A stretch of 64,000 bases of DNA from Lewinellaceae bacterium (GTDB lineage: Bacteria > Bacteroidota > Bacteroidia > Chitinophagales > Saprospiraceae), in assembly GCA_016710765.1 (NCBI GenBank), contig JADJUJ010000004.1, positions 1 through 64,000 of the forward strand, given 5' to 3'. A program made the position numbers and the translations under genes. The notes below the pieces were generated by a model that saw only the letters and a program-made list of their open reading frames with translations, was not told the DNA's origin and ran no database searches. Shown in pieces: positions 29,401 to 38,200 of this stretch (position 1 is the first letter of the stretch; each line of letters begins with the position of its first letter).

Positions 29401-31437
29401 ACAACCATTGCTGTCTTTCCGTCTGGCCTTGAAGTATACCATGCCACAATTGTCGTAAGATCCATCGTCAAAGGTGAAGGCATTGACAAAAATCATTCCA
29501 TCGGAGCCCAGTGCCACTTTCGTGATTTGATCACAAGCAGCCACCGGTGGCACATTGTCGACAATCGTCAGGTCAAAGGTACAGGTAGAAATATTGCCAC
29601 ACTGGTCCTCTGCCGTATAGGTCACCTGGTGGATTCCCGGAGGGAGGCAGGAAGTAATGCTAAACACCGCCAGGGTATCGTGTAATCCACTCCCAGGATA
29701 GTTCATCAAACTGGCTGTTCCGGTATACAATGTGGTAGTGACGTTTGTGAATGGGTTGGTGGTCGTTATGGTAACCGTTGCGTCTTTTACCTTGGAACAA
29801 TTATCTGCAATCACTGCGCTGGGGAGGTTTACCTGCGCACAGCAGGTTAGTGCATCCATATTGACGGTGAGGTCGTCCGGGCAATCGATCACTGGCCCCT
29901 GGCTGTCGGAGATATTGATAATCTGGACATAGGTCAGCGGATTCTGGTTTGGCGGATTCTGGTTTACGGGTACACAGAAGTCGTAAATCGTCCAGGTTCT
30001 GATAATTGCCCTTGTGCCACCGCATAGGTTGGTGTTTTGATCGCTGTGGCTGACCGAAAGTTCACAATAGGTATTACCCGGGAACAGCGGGAAAATGTGG
30101 TTATACGCCTGATAGGAGGGCGCGCCCGTATTGGAGGGGTCTGTATTAGGGCTGGTACAAGAAATGGTAACATCCTGGGGCAAGGTTATGTCAGCAATAT
30201 GCAAGCGCTCAAAATACAGGTACTGCGTGCAGGTGCTGGTGTTGTTGTAAGGATCCTTAAAGGTCCATTCCCGCTTTACATATCCACTGAGGTCGTTGTA
30301 ACCATTGAACGAATCACCGCAGTTCAGGTCAACCCAGGTATCTACATACGTTTGGGTGTATGGCCCACAGTTGTCGGTTACAGTGGGATAAGCATTGGTA
30401 ATACCCAATGTATTGTACAAGTAAGCTGCACTGAAATTGGTAATCGCACAGGAAAGAAAAACATCCGAGCAATCGATCACCTTGGGCGGTATCATATCGC
30501 TTACCGTCATGAAAGTAGAACACATGTTGTTATTGCAAATGTCGGTTACTTTCACGGTCAGGGTTACACCAATATATTGGGCAGTTACTGTATTGCCAAT
30601 GCTAACGCCATTGGGCAAAAACACCTCTACAACATAAAGTGGGTCCAGTACATTGCCTTCGAGTGCAATATCAGGCGTAACCACAACGGAGCAGTTGTCG
30701 CCCAGGGAGAGATTGAGCAAATCGTCACAAACCATGGAACCGGTATTTTCCCAGCTGATGGTCATCTGATCTGATGCAGCAGCACACAAGCCAACAGGGT
30801 CATCGGTGGTGAGGGTCAGGGTTACGGTGCCCTCAAAATCAACCGGTGGAATATAGTTTGCATTCATCGTGGTATTGTTCGGCAAAAAAGTACCAACATT
30901 GGGGCTGGCCGACCAGATTGCACTGCTGGCTGTACCGCCAAAGCTACCCGCCAGCACGGCGTTGGTATTGATACATTTGTATTGGTCAGGCCCTGCATTT
31001 GCCGAAGGCCCTTGTTCTATAGTGACATTTGTTGACCCGATGGCTGTCATGTTTGTGCTAGTTTCCGTAACCGTTACGGAATACGTACCGGCGTGGTTAA
31101 GGGCAACATTGGTGCGGGCAGGGTTTTGCTGGGTGGACGTAAAACCTTGTGGGCCACTCCATATATAGGTGTAAGGACCGGTTCCCCCAGACACTGTAGC
31201 GGTGAGATTTAGTGTAGTTCCGGTACAAATAGGCGTATTAGAGCTGGCGACAACCGAAATGGCCGCAACCGTCTTCGACGCAGTTGGTACGGCGGCAGTA
31301 TGAACTTTTTGGGCAGCCTGCGCTGCAGGTTTAAACTCCGAACTTTGAAAGAATTGGGAGAATATTAGGAAATAAATCGGCAGGTAAAAGGAGAACAGCC
31401 GAGTTCCTTTGGGCAGAAATGATGGTATCTTTATCAT
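26431..31437 (-). CDS. Giant secreted HYR/PKD-like protein 1 with T9SS sorting domain
   Basis: 1668 residues, exported (hydrophobic N-terminal segment FSFYLPIYFLIFSQFF). The N-terminus has an Ig/PKD-like module (SGGTGPYTYIWSGPQGF). A long series of HYR-like modules follows, recognisable by repeated (D)xxPPV..C and ADNC / TDNC / DQCGN motifs and paired Cys. Near residues 1320-1385 two EF-hand-like, dockerin-type repeats occur (DDNPLNGVSTYDLVLISQHI and AADANKGGSMRTLDIVDLRR). A cohesin-like beta domain (1460-1565) and a T9SS type A sorting domain ending RTMIRMQ follow. It is probably a surface adhesin or matrix protein; no enzyme motif is seen. It is a paralogue of the protein at 35167. Confidence 0.85.
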   Translation of the reverse strand: MIKIPSFLPKGTRLFSFYLPIYFLIFSQFFQSSEFKPAAQAAQKVHTAAVPTASKTVAAISVVASSNTPICTGTTLNLTATVSGGTGPYTYIWSGPQGFTSTQQNPARTNVALNHAGTYSVTVTETSTNMTAIGSTNVTIEQGPSANAGPDQYKCINTNAVLAGSFGGTASSAIWSASPNVGTFLPNNTTMNANYIPPVDFEGTVTLTLTTDDPVGLCAAASDQMTISWENTGSMVCDDLLNLSLGDNCSVVVTPDIALEGNVLDPLYVVEVFLPNGVSIGNTVTAQYIGVTLTVKVTDICNNNMCSTFMTVSDMIPPKVIDCSDVFLSCAITNFSAAYLYNTLGITNAYPTVTDNCGPYTQTYVDTWVDLNCGDSFNGYNDLSGYVKREWTFKDPYNNTSTCTQYLYFERLHIADITLPQDVTISCTSPNTDPSNTGAPSYQAYNHIFPLFPGNTYCELSVSHSDQNTNLCGGTRAIIRTWTIYDFCVPVNQNPPNQNPLTYVQIINISDSQGPVIDCPDDLTVNMDALTCCAQVNLPSAVIADNCSKVKDATVTITTTNPFTNVTTTLYTGTASLMNYPGSGLHDTLAVFSITSCLPPGIHQVTYTAEDQCGNISTCTFDLTIVDNVPPVAACDQITKVALGSDGMIFVNAFTFDDGSYDNCGMVYFKARRKDSNGCQGNNFFYDQVKFCCEDVGDTISVILRVYDVPVPPGAVNLAYQEEHSNECEVQVYVEDRLKPVCIPPASVTVSCENFDPTLWAYGNSQAIDNCCIDTAAATVTTNYSNFDTTCNRGTITRNFKVYDCHGNSNQCTQKIVVNYEQDFYVKFPNDMIVNECNGTGIYGEPTFFGEDCELLAVSFQDQVFTVVPDACFKIERTRTIINWCTYDPNLGCQDIPNPNPNAISNHPSNLPGPIVSAAGTPAAWAPTVAKLSPNDATPTNFSTFWNPYTNCYRYKQIIKIIDNEAPVFDNCPDSTVTFCDITNNDPNLWNENYWYDPAINSQDMCEGPADITITGTDSCSGKDVNFRYLLFLDLDNDGTMETVVNSANFPPANTVNYNNYNTPNYSGGVPRAFDKRNVAASQKYRFAIETFVNGNSKSAAVRWNTTSQPNAYVVPQLPYGTHKIKWFIADGCGNENACEYTFVVKDCAAPSVTCLNGLSVNIMPTGMISMNVAEFVQHAEDNCTPTPLLVYSIRKLGTGTGFPVDGNGDPITTVAYTCADLGLQGVEIWAMDAAGNADHCDTYVIVQDNAGNCNPSANVSVAGALITEDYDGVEDGQVEIQGFDPAGPLFNYYQMSGTNGDFLFSNAVPMYSNYTVVPSKDDNPLNGVSTYDLVLISQHILGLEPLNSPYKMIAADANKGGSMRTLDIVDLRRVILGITNELPNNNQAWRFVDKSFAFPDPLNPFSTPFAESKTVASILASQMDDDFVAIKVGDVNGTAIPNTMMQSDDRSAGTLLFDVDDRKVEKGEEFTVMFRATEAVLGYQFTLLFPNLDLVDIKPGLDMAYDNFGIFNDEHLVTTSFYGKGSAAFEMKFIAKDAGQLSQMLSVSSKVTKAEAYNADRERLDVAFRFKSDGASTLVGVGFELYQNIPNPFINKTMIGFHLPEATDATLSIYDEVGRVLYTTSGAFSKGYNTIAIESSLLNSTGLLYYKMETVSESAVRTMIRMQ

Positions 31438-31502
31438 GAATTAATTTTTTACAATGGTGGATGGAAGTTTTCTCTTTTGCTTCAATCAATAAAAAATCGG
31501 TA

Positions 31503-32078
31503 TTAGGAAAAGTAGTGCGGATCCCCGCAGTGGTACAAGGCAAAGGGTGGCCCACCACTGCTGTACATCCAGGGTAAGCACAAGCGTCTGAATATCTCCT
31601 CTCCAGACTGTATCAAAGGAGGGCCCTCCTTATTTTTCACAAACCCAAACCGGGGTCGTGGAAACAAAGGAGGTGCCGACCATTGCGGTATGCCGAAAAA
31701 GGATAACCGCTTGCCCGGTTGCTTGGGATGACCTGGGCTAATCGTCGTATTAAAACAGCCAGTGAGATACGATAACAACAGTATCGCTGTCGTCAGTAAA
31801 ACACTCGCTGAAATGGATTCATATGACAGGACTTCTGGTTGCATCAGAAGCTGTATAATCAGGTACAGGACTACCCCTAAGCTGCCCAGCGCAAGCATCC
31901 TGATCGACATCCAATCCGGATATCCTGGCGGGTCTGTGCGAACCGGTATATAGTGGCGTAGTTGATACATATTGTTGTCTTTCTTGAAGAACAGAGCATG
32001 GCTTAAGCCACTCCGTACCCCTGAACTCCCCTTGTATGGCCAGGGAATGCCGCTTGAATTCTTACTGAATGCTTTCAT
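31503..32078 (-). CDS. Hypothetical small membrane protein
   Basis: 191 residues, family unknown. The middle (residues 57-108) holds two hydrophobic helices (MLALGSLGVVLYLIIQLL and VLLTTAILLLSYLTGC). The Pro/Gly-rich tail looks less protein-like and could be out of frame. An internal ATG giving MYQLRHYIPV is another possible start. It lies 65 bp ahead of HYR protein 1 and 21 bp after the 32-codon gene, all on the same strand, so co-transcription is plausible. Confidence 0.45.
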   Translation of the reverse strand: MKAFSKNSSGIPWPYKGSSGVRSGLSHALFFKKDNNMYQLRHYIPVRTDPPGYPDWMSIRMLALGSLGVVLYLIIQLLMQPEVLSYESISASVLLTTAILLLSYLTGCFNTTISPGHPKQPGKRLSFFGIPQWSAPPLFPRPRFGFVKNKEGPPLIQSGEEIFRRLCLPWMYSSGGPPFALYHCGDPHYFS

Positions 32079-32099
32079 GTCGTTACCAAGTTTTATGGG

Positions 32100-32198
32100 T
32101 TAAAAAATGGTTGAATGAAGCATCAGGATGTCTTCTGCTATTCTGCTGTTGACCAATTGGCCACAGCGCTTGCTGTTACTTTGCTCGTTATTTTTCAT
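32100..32198 (-). CDS. Predicted 32-residue peptide
   Basis: A short open frame: MKNNEQSNSKRCG, then a helical stretch ending LMLHSTIF. It begins with a Lys/Asn-rich segment and holds one Cys. Support is only its start codon, the tight 21-bp spacing to the next gene and its place among similar small genes. It may be a chance frame. Confidence 0.3.
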   Translation of the reverse strand: MKNNEQSNSKRCGQLVNSRIAEDILMLHSTIF

Positions 32199-32345
32199 GA
32201 GTTAGACTTTTACTATTTGCCTGGCTTCCGAGCCCGCTAACGGGGTGTTCTGCCATGAAAAAAGTTAGGATTAAAAGGTATCTGCATTGTGCGCGGGAAT
32301 TGGCTCGACGACGACTGCATTCAGTCTTCGTATTCCCCCGCTACA

Positions 32346-32818
32346 TCAGATGGATTTGATCTTTGGAAATTTGATTTGGAAGTATCCCATTTTTATTTCA
32401 ATCGGATATTTACCGGGGGGAATAGCATGCGCACTAAGACCCAGCAAAGCCACCATCTCGGCCGGGAGCCGTGCAGGCTCCAGCATTTCCAATACGCCGT
32501 GCCGAAGATGGTTGCGCAATAACTTGATGCACATAAATTCCGGGAACAGGAGCATCGAAAATGACTGATCCAGGCTAGAATAGGCAAACATTGCTCCTGT
32601 CCGCTGGCACTGTTGTTGTTCAGGCTGTTCAAAACGGCGGTGTTGCGCCACTATTTTGCAGATACCCGTTCCCCGACAATCAGCACTTGGTGATCCGAAA
32701 ATCACATCGCAGCGATAGTACTTATCGGCGGTGCTGCCAAATCCTGGGCAGCTGCCCGACTCTAGCATAGTTTGCTTTTAGTCAGACCATATTCGCGGAG
32801 TTGGAGACTTCTTTCCAT
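32346..32818 (-). CDS. Small Cys-containing hypothetical protein (likely one frameshift)
   Basis: The main frame from 32768 encodes 140 residues. Its notable part is YYRCDVIFGSPSADCRGTGICKI, here cited as RCDVIFG and CRGTGICKI, which reads like a conserved compact Cys motif. A frame starting at 32818 (MERSLQLREYGLTKSKL) leads straight into it if one base is lost or gained near 32767, so the true protein is probably about 157 residues. There is no signal peptide or membrane helix. Function is unknown. It follows the 34-residue peptide gene by 49 bp. Confidence 0.55.
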
Positions 32819-32867
32819 AATATTTAATTCTAATATTGCTTGGTTTGATGTTTGAATCGGGTGTTAA

Positions 32868-32972
32868 CTATGCACCGATGAGATCGAGTCCGGTGATGTT
32901 ATCGGTAACTGTGTTCAATTCGAATGAAGCGATGTTGGCTGGAGTGTTGAGGGAACCGATGTTGCTTTTCAT
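32868..32972 (-). CDS. Predicted 34-residue peptide
   Basis: ATG at 32972 and stop at 32868. The N-terminus is MKSNIGSLNTPANIASF and the rest is acidic/hydrophobic, ending ITGLDLIGA. Composition is leader-peptide-like (Asn, Ser, Leu and Ile rich, no Cys, small C-terminal residues). It is the first frame of the small-gene series leading to HYR protein 1 and stands next to the TPR-like gene. It could be a secreted or modified signal peptide precursor, but no maturation or export gene is beside it. Confidence 0.45.
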   Translation of the reverse strand: MKSNIGSLNTPANIASFELNTVTDNITGLDLIGA

Positions 32973-33231
32973 GATCTGTGATTTTTATTTTGTCCTTGAT
33001 TATGATTCAAAGGTCTCCCTATCCCCCCCCCTGCCATAGGACAGTTGACAAGGCCTCATCCCCCAGTGGATTTTGGGCCATTAGAGGTTAATAAAAATCA
33101 CATTTAACTGATTTACAGCAACTTAAAAAATCATGGGATAGCGTAATACGGGTGGCTCATCACTTGGAGGGAGGTAACATCACCTAAAAAAAACACCTTT
33201 TTTCACCCTTGATCACCTGGCCAAAATGCAA
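32973..33231. other. Intergenic region upstream of the peptide genes
   Basis: About 260 bp with a run of nine C near 33022-33033 and AT-rich sequence. On the minus strand TTTG elements occur near the peptide gene, but no full promoter consensus was found. No coding frame is supported here. Confidence 0.4.
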
Positions 33232-33266
33232 AAACCCGCCGCTCCAAAAGATGGAACGGCGGGTTT
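33232..33266 (-). terminator. Terminator of the TPR-like gene
   Basis: A 14-pair stem with one mismatch (AAACCCGCCG... with ...CGGCGGGTTT) and a 7-base loop. On the minus strand it is followed by a T-run. It lies about 33 bp after the stop at 33299. Confidence 0.85.
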
Positions 33267-33298
33267 GTTGCCAATTGTACTCCTAATACTGGACCTTA

Positions 33299-34824
33299 TC
33301 AGGAGCTGCGTGTGTTGATAAATTTAAGGTCCAATTGATCGATGGTCATTTCCCAAAGGTGTTCGTAGGGAATTATTTCTATCTCATGGGTTTGGTTGGC
33401 CACCTCCAAAGGTGTATCGGTGAGCTTGGTAAAATACTTCTGTGTTTTTCTGGCCACCGCCTCACGGTGGTATTGTGCGTCCGGTAAGGCAATCAGCATC
33501 TTAATAAAGGAGTGACTCCGTACAGTATCCTTGGCCTTAAGGTAGCGCGACAAATATTTTTCCGTACCATCAATACGGCTCGACGTCTGGCCGTAATTCT
33601 TTTCCGCAAGGGAATACAAGATCTGGATGATGACGATCGAGATGTTCATCCCGCTTTTATCCTTGGTGTAAATATTGATATCATTCAACACCCTGCTGAG
33701 CCTGAAATTTCCAGACTGTTCTTCTGAGAGCTCAATTTTCCCAATTTTCACCAGGTATTGCAGATACGCCTGGAATATAGCCCACATTTCATGGATTTGA
33801 GGCAATTGGGCATCATATCGTGGGTGATTGCTGACCTCCTCATAGATCCGGTAGGCCTCTTCATAGTGGCGGGTGTGCATTGCCAGCAGGCAGAACAATT
33901 CCTGAAGTTTGAACCAGTTGAAAGAACCTTCTTCAAACATGGCCAGTGTTTCTCCTATCATTGCCTGCCCCTTCTCAAATTCCTTCAACTGTAGGTAACA
34001 CACCATCAGGTTGTAGTAAAATACCTGAAGTGGCAGTCCGGAGTGGTAGTCTTTCTTGTTGAAAAAAGCAATGGCATCTTCACACAGTTTGGCCGTCGTC
34101 ACATAGTCGTAAACACTGTTGTAGATCAACAAGTGGATCATTCGACCAAACAAATGCAGTTTAAAAGATTCGCATTCGCGCATGAACGGGGCCAACTCCT
34201 CGTAATAGCCACGTGCTTTTTCATTGACCTCCTCTTTGGAGGACTTACTGTTGTGTACTGGATCATGATGTCCGAATAATATTCTTCGGCTTTATTTTCC
34301 ATGATCCATATCGTCTCAAATTTACGATACTGGGCTTTGGCCTGCTCATACTTCTTCATATCCCCCTCCACGGTGCTGTATTGCAGGCGCAACACCCGGA
34401 GAATGTCGAGAGTAAGTTCAGTAAATTCGAAACGAAGGGTATGGCGGAGCAATTTCTCGAGTTGGTCAATACCGTTCAGTTTCTCATTCCTGATCAATAA
34501 GATCATGGCTGCTGCCCAACGTTTGTAACAATCAAGAAATGCTTTTTGGCGGGTAGTGTAGTTCGACTCCTTATAATCCAACAGAAACACAGAGTCCAGA
34601 AGTCGCTCTTTTAATTTGTATTTAAGGTTGGAATATCCCCCAGCTTCCTCCCCGTGGCCATACAACAGGATTTTTGCCTCATCATCGTTCGTGACATCCC
34701 CGGTGGCAATAGCTTCAAACAGGAGTTCCATCTTGGAGCCTGGTTCCAGGATTACACCCAGCAGACCACTGCTTTTCAGCTTGGTCTTGTGAATCAATAG
34801 TACCAGTTCAATTAGATCCTGCAT
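33299..34824 (-). CDS. Helical-repeat (TPR-like) cytoplasmic protein (one frameshift)
   Basis: Starting at MQDLIELVLLIHK, the protein runs to QYTTV near 34245 and continues in the next frame as SKSSKEEVNEKARGYYEELAPFM; one base is missing. Joined length is about 508 residues. It is almost wholly alpha-helical, with degenerate TPR-like pairs (YYNLMVCYLQLKEFEKGQAMI; HTRHYEEAYRIYEEV). No signal, membrane helix, DNA-binding or enzyme motif was seen. It stands alone between two terminators, directly upstream of the peptide genes. A role as a peptide- or protein-binding scaffold is inferred only from the fold. Confidence 0.7.
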
Positions 34825-34999
34825 AGCAATACCTGGTGTTACACACACCAAAGTTTAAAGATCAAAAGAAAATCGGACCGGGATTCAGTTATAGCTGGAC
34901 TGATACAACAGCACATCGCACCTGCAGAGAAACAGGACGCCGAAGGAGAAGGACTTGCATGAGATGTGTATCACTCATAAAGGATTAAAAAAAAAAATT
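34825..34999. other. Promoter region of the TPR-like gene
   Basis: On the minus strand TTTTG is followed by TTTAAACTTTGG about 25-30 bp before the start codon, a loose match to the -7 element. Nothing else was recognised. Confidence 0.35.
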
Positions 35000-35017
35000 A
35001 GGGACTTAAAAGTCCCT
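34987..35017 (-). terminator. Strong minus-strand terminator
   Basis: A perfect 8-bp stem around AGGGACTT/AAGTCCCT (35000-35017). On the minus strand it is followed by an 11-base T-run. It lies beyond the first hairpin of HYR protein 2 and would insulate the TPR-like gene from readthrough. Confidence 0.85.
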
Positions 35018-35144
35018 TCAAAGGTCAAATATAAGACATGTATTGTGATATTTTCTTAACAAATTAGGACATAAATCCATCTAAACATACAAATGTCTGA
35101 TATCCAACATATTAAAATATATTAAAATTATTACTTCCAATAAA

Positions 35145-35220
35145 AAACCACCAAAACCGCTGCAAACTATTCAACGCCCCTAAAAAGGATGTCGCGGTTT
35201 TGCAGGGGTTTTGGTGGTTT
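35145..35220 (-). terminator. Long hairpin at the 3' end of HYR protein 2
   Basis: A 14-bp outer stem (35145-35158 with 35207-35220) with an inner TGCAAA/TTTGCA stem. On the minus strand a T-run follows. It overlaps the last codons of the 35167 frame, so the true stop of that gene probably lies earlier, near MKMLQVKQ. Confidence 0.7.
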
Positions 35221-38200
35221 ATTCAGCCAGGAACCCTGGTATTGTTTTACTTGCAGCATCTTCATGGCGCCACTATCCTGATCGGTTGAAACTTTGTAAT
35301 ACAGCACACCGTTTGTATTGACCTGACTGCGGTCGACGGTAAAGGTATTGTAGCCTTTTTCAAAATCGCCCTGTTGCTGGTACAGCACCCGGCCCGTTTC
35401 ATCATAAACGGTAAGCGTTGTACGGCTGCTTTCTGGCAAGTGGAACCCAATATAGGTTCGGTTGTCCTATGGGTTAGACTGTTCTGGTAAACCCTGAAAC
35501 CTACACCATTCAAGGTCTGGCCCTGTTCGCCGTTGAAACGCAAGGCAACATCCAGTTTTTTGAATGGTCTGCATAAAAAAGCTCTGCCCTGGTAACTGCT
35601 GCTGGAAACTTTGATCATGTTGCGAAGTACGCCGTTGCTCGTCGCACGGAAGCGCACTGTAAACACGCCCAAAGATTTTCCATCGTAGGATGTAGTGATG
35701 GCACCGGCACTCGGGAATACCGCAAAATTATCGGCGCTCATCGATTCACCAGTAAGGATATTCAATACCTCCAAATGCTCCAGCGCAAGGGTAAATTGAT
35801 AGCCCTCTACTTTGCGATCAGCTTTGAACTGAACCTCAATTACGTCGCCTGGTGCGACAATTTGATCCTGAAGGTCGATCAAAAGAGTACCACTGCTTCG
35901 ATCGTCTGAACTCAGCAATCCATTGGGAATAGCTGAGCCGTTGACATCGCCAATTTTCACGCCCACGAAATCGTTGTACATCATATCCGCCTGCACATCG
36001 GCATAGCTCTTTGTTTCCGGGAATGGCTCAAAGAACGGATTGCCGGCTGAAGGGAATACATAGTCTCGATCCACAAAGCGCCAGCTGGTATTCAACGGCA
36101 GGGATGGGTAAATGCCAAGTATAAGTTTGCGCAGTTCAACAATGTCGAACGTTGTAATAGAATTCGACTTGTTGGCATCTGCCGCGATCATCTTATAAGG
36201 AGTGTCCAATGGCTGTAGCCCAAGGATATGCTTGGAAATCAGCACCAGGTCGTAGGTTGTGACACCATTGAGTGGGTTGTCATCCTTCAGCGGCGCCAAT
36301 GTAAAATTAGAAGCGATGGGCAAGGCATTCGAGAAGAGGAAGCCCCCCTGATTGTCGGACATATCAAACATGCTGATGGGCGGCAATGCTGGGTGCGTTC
36401 CAGAAAGGTGAACACTGGCCTCTTCGACACCCTCCATTTGCTCAGTAGCCAAGGCACCGGCTACGGAAATGGGCGCTGCACCACAATTGTTGTTGTTGTC
36501 CTGAACGATAACGTAAGTTTCACAGAAATCTGCGTTGCCAGCCAGGTCAATGGCCCAAAGTTGTACGGCTTGTGTGCCAACTTCACTACAATCGAAGGTT
36601 ACGCTCAATTGCGGATTACCTTGTGCATCCAGCGGGAAGGTACCTGTGCTCTCGTCGCTTTCTACTACTGCAAATTGCAACATGTTCGCCGGCGTACAGT
36701 TGTCTTCACCGTACTGCAGAAAATCAGAAGCCCACAACTGAATCATTCCAGTAGGCATGATGTTTACACTCAATCCATTCAGACAGACCACCGTAGGTTT
36801 CTTGCAGTCTTTGACCTGAATCTGACGCTCGCAAACGGTTTCATTACCGCAGCCATCGGTAGCAATCCACTTTATCTTATGGTTACCATAAGGCAACTTG
36901 GGTGAAACATAAGCATTGGGCTGCTGTTGCGTATTCCACTTTAGGAATGCCGTTCGCAGGTTGCCTGACACCGTGGATTGAACATTAAACTGGTATTTTT
37001 GATTGGTTGGTACCGGGCGGTTATCAAACGGTATTGGCGTACCGCCACTAAAGTTAGGATTACCAGCATTCCCATAATTCACCGTGCCAGGTGCAGGCGG
37101 ATTGGTACTGCTGACGACCGTTTCCATGGTTCCATCGCCGTCCATGTCCAGGTACAGCAGGTAGCGGATCGTGATGTTTGCACCAGAACAAGAATCAGTA
37201 CCAACAATAGAAATATCAGCGTCGTTCTCGCACAAATCGTGTGAACCCACGATTGGATCCCACCATGCGGCATTGTTCCAGAAGAGTGGATCGTTGGTGG
37301 TTTGATCACAAAGTGCAATGGGTATTGCATTGCAATCAAGCACTGGCTTTTCAGTATCAATTATCTTAATAATCTGCTTGTACTGGTAGCAATTTGCATT
37401 GGCGCTCCAGAAAACAGAGTAGTTGGTGGCCTGAGCATCTGTTGGGTTAATCTTCACCACGGTTGGCGCCCAGGGTGCCGGTATGCCAGGAGCCGAAACA
37501 ATCGGGCCCGGCAGGTTCGACGGGTGACTGGAGATGGCATTTGGGTTAGGGTTGGGCACTACAGTGCAAGGCAAGTTCGGATTGTAGGTACACCAGTTAA
37601 TGATGGTCCAGCTGCGTTCAATTTTGAAACAGGCATCCGGAACCACCGTAAAGATTTCGTCCTGATAGGATACGCCCAACAGCTCGCAATCTTCACCAAA
37701 GAAGATGGGTTCGCCATAGTTGCCGGAACCATTGCATTCTGTTACAATAACATCGTTCGGGAACTTAACGTAGTAGTCCTGCTCGTAATTCACCACAATG
37801 CGCTGTGTGCACTGGCTTGAATTGCCGTAACAATCGAAAGCGCGGAAGGTCCGAACAATGGTCCCTTTGTTGCAAAGGGTATCAAACTGACTGTAATTCA
37901 CAGTATGGGTCAAGCCAATCTGGCCGAGATATTCCTTGGTATCATCCAGGCAACAGTTGTCTACCGGTGTCGCATTGCCATATGCCCAAAGGCTTGGATC
38001 AAAGTTTTCACAAGACACCGTTGTATTAGCCGGTGGGGTACAAACAGGTTTGATCTTATCAGAAACAAACACCTGCACCATACAATCGTTGGAGTGGACC
38101 TCCTGATAGGTCAGGCTGACTTCGCCTGTATTCACCGGAACGTCGTATACACGAAGCACAACTATAATGGTATCACCCACATCTTCGCAGCAGAATTTCA

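Noticed and set aside
28717..29685. 322-codon plus-strand frame within HYR protein 1 (and similar ones opposite HYR protein 2)
   Set aside because: Antisense shadows of Thr/Asn/Asp-rich coding sequence; no start context or motif.
32868..32972. Lanthipeptide or other Cys-based RiPP precursor
   Set aside because: The peptide has no Cys and only scattered Ser/Thr, no Gly-Gly cleavage site, and no modifying enzyme or exporter is adjacent.
33019..33036. C-run of about nine bases as a phase-variation tract
   Set aside because: It lies outside any coding frame and has no clear promoter spacing relation, so no switching effect can be argued.
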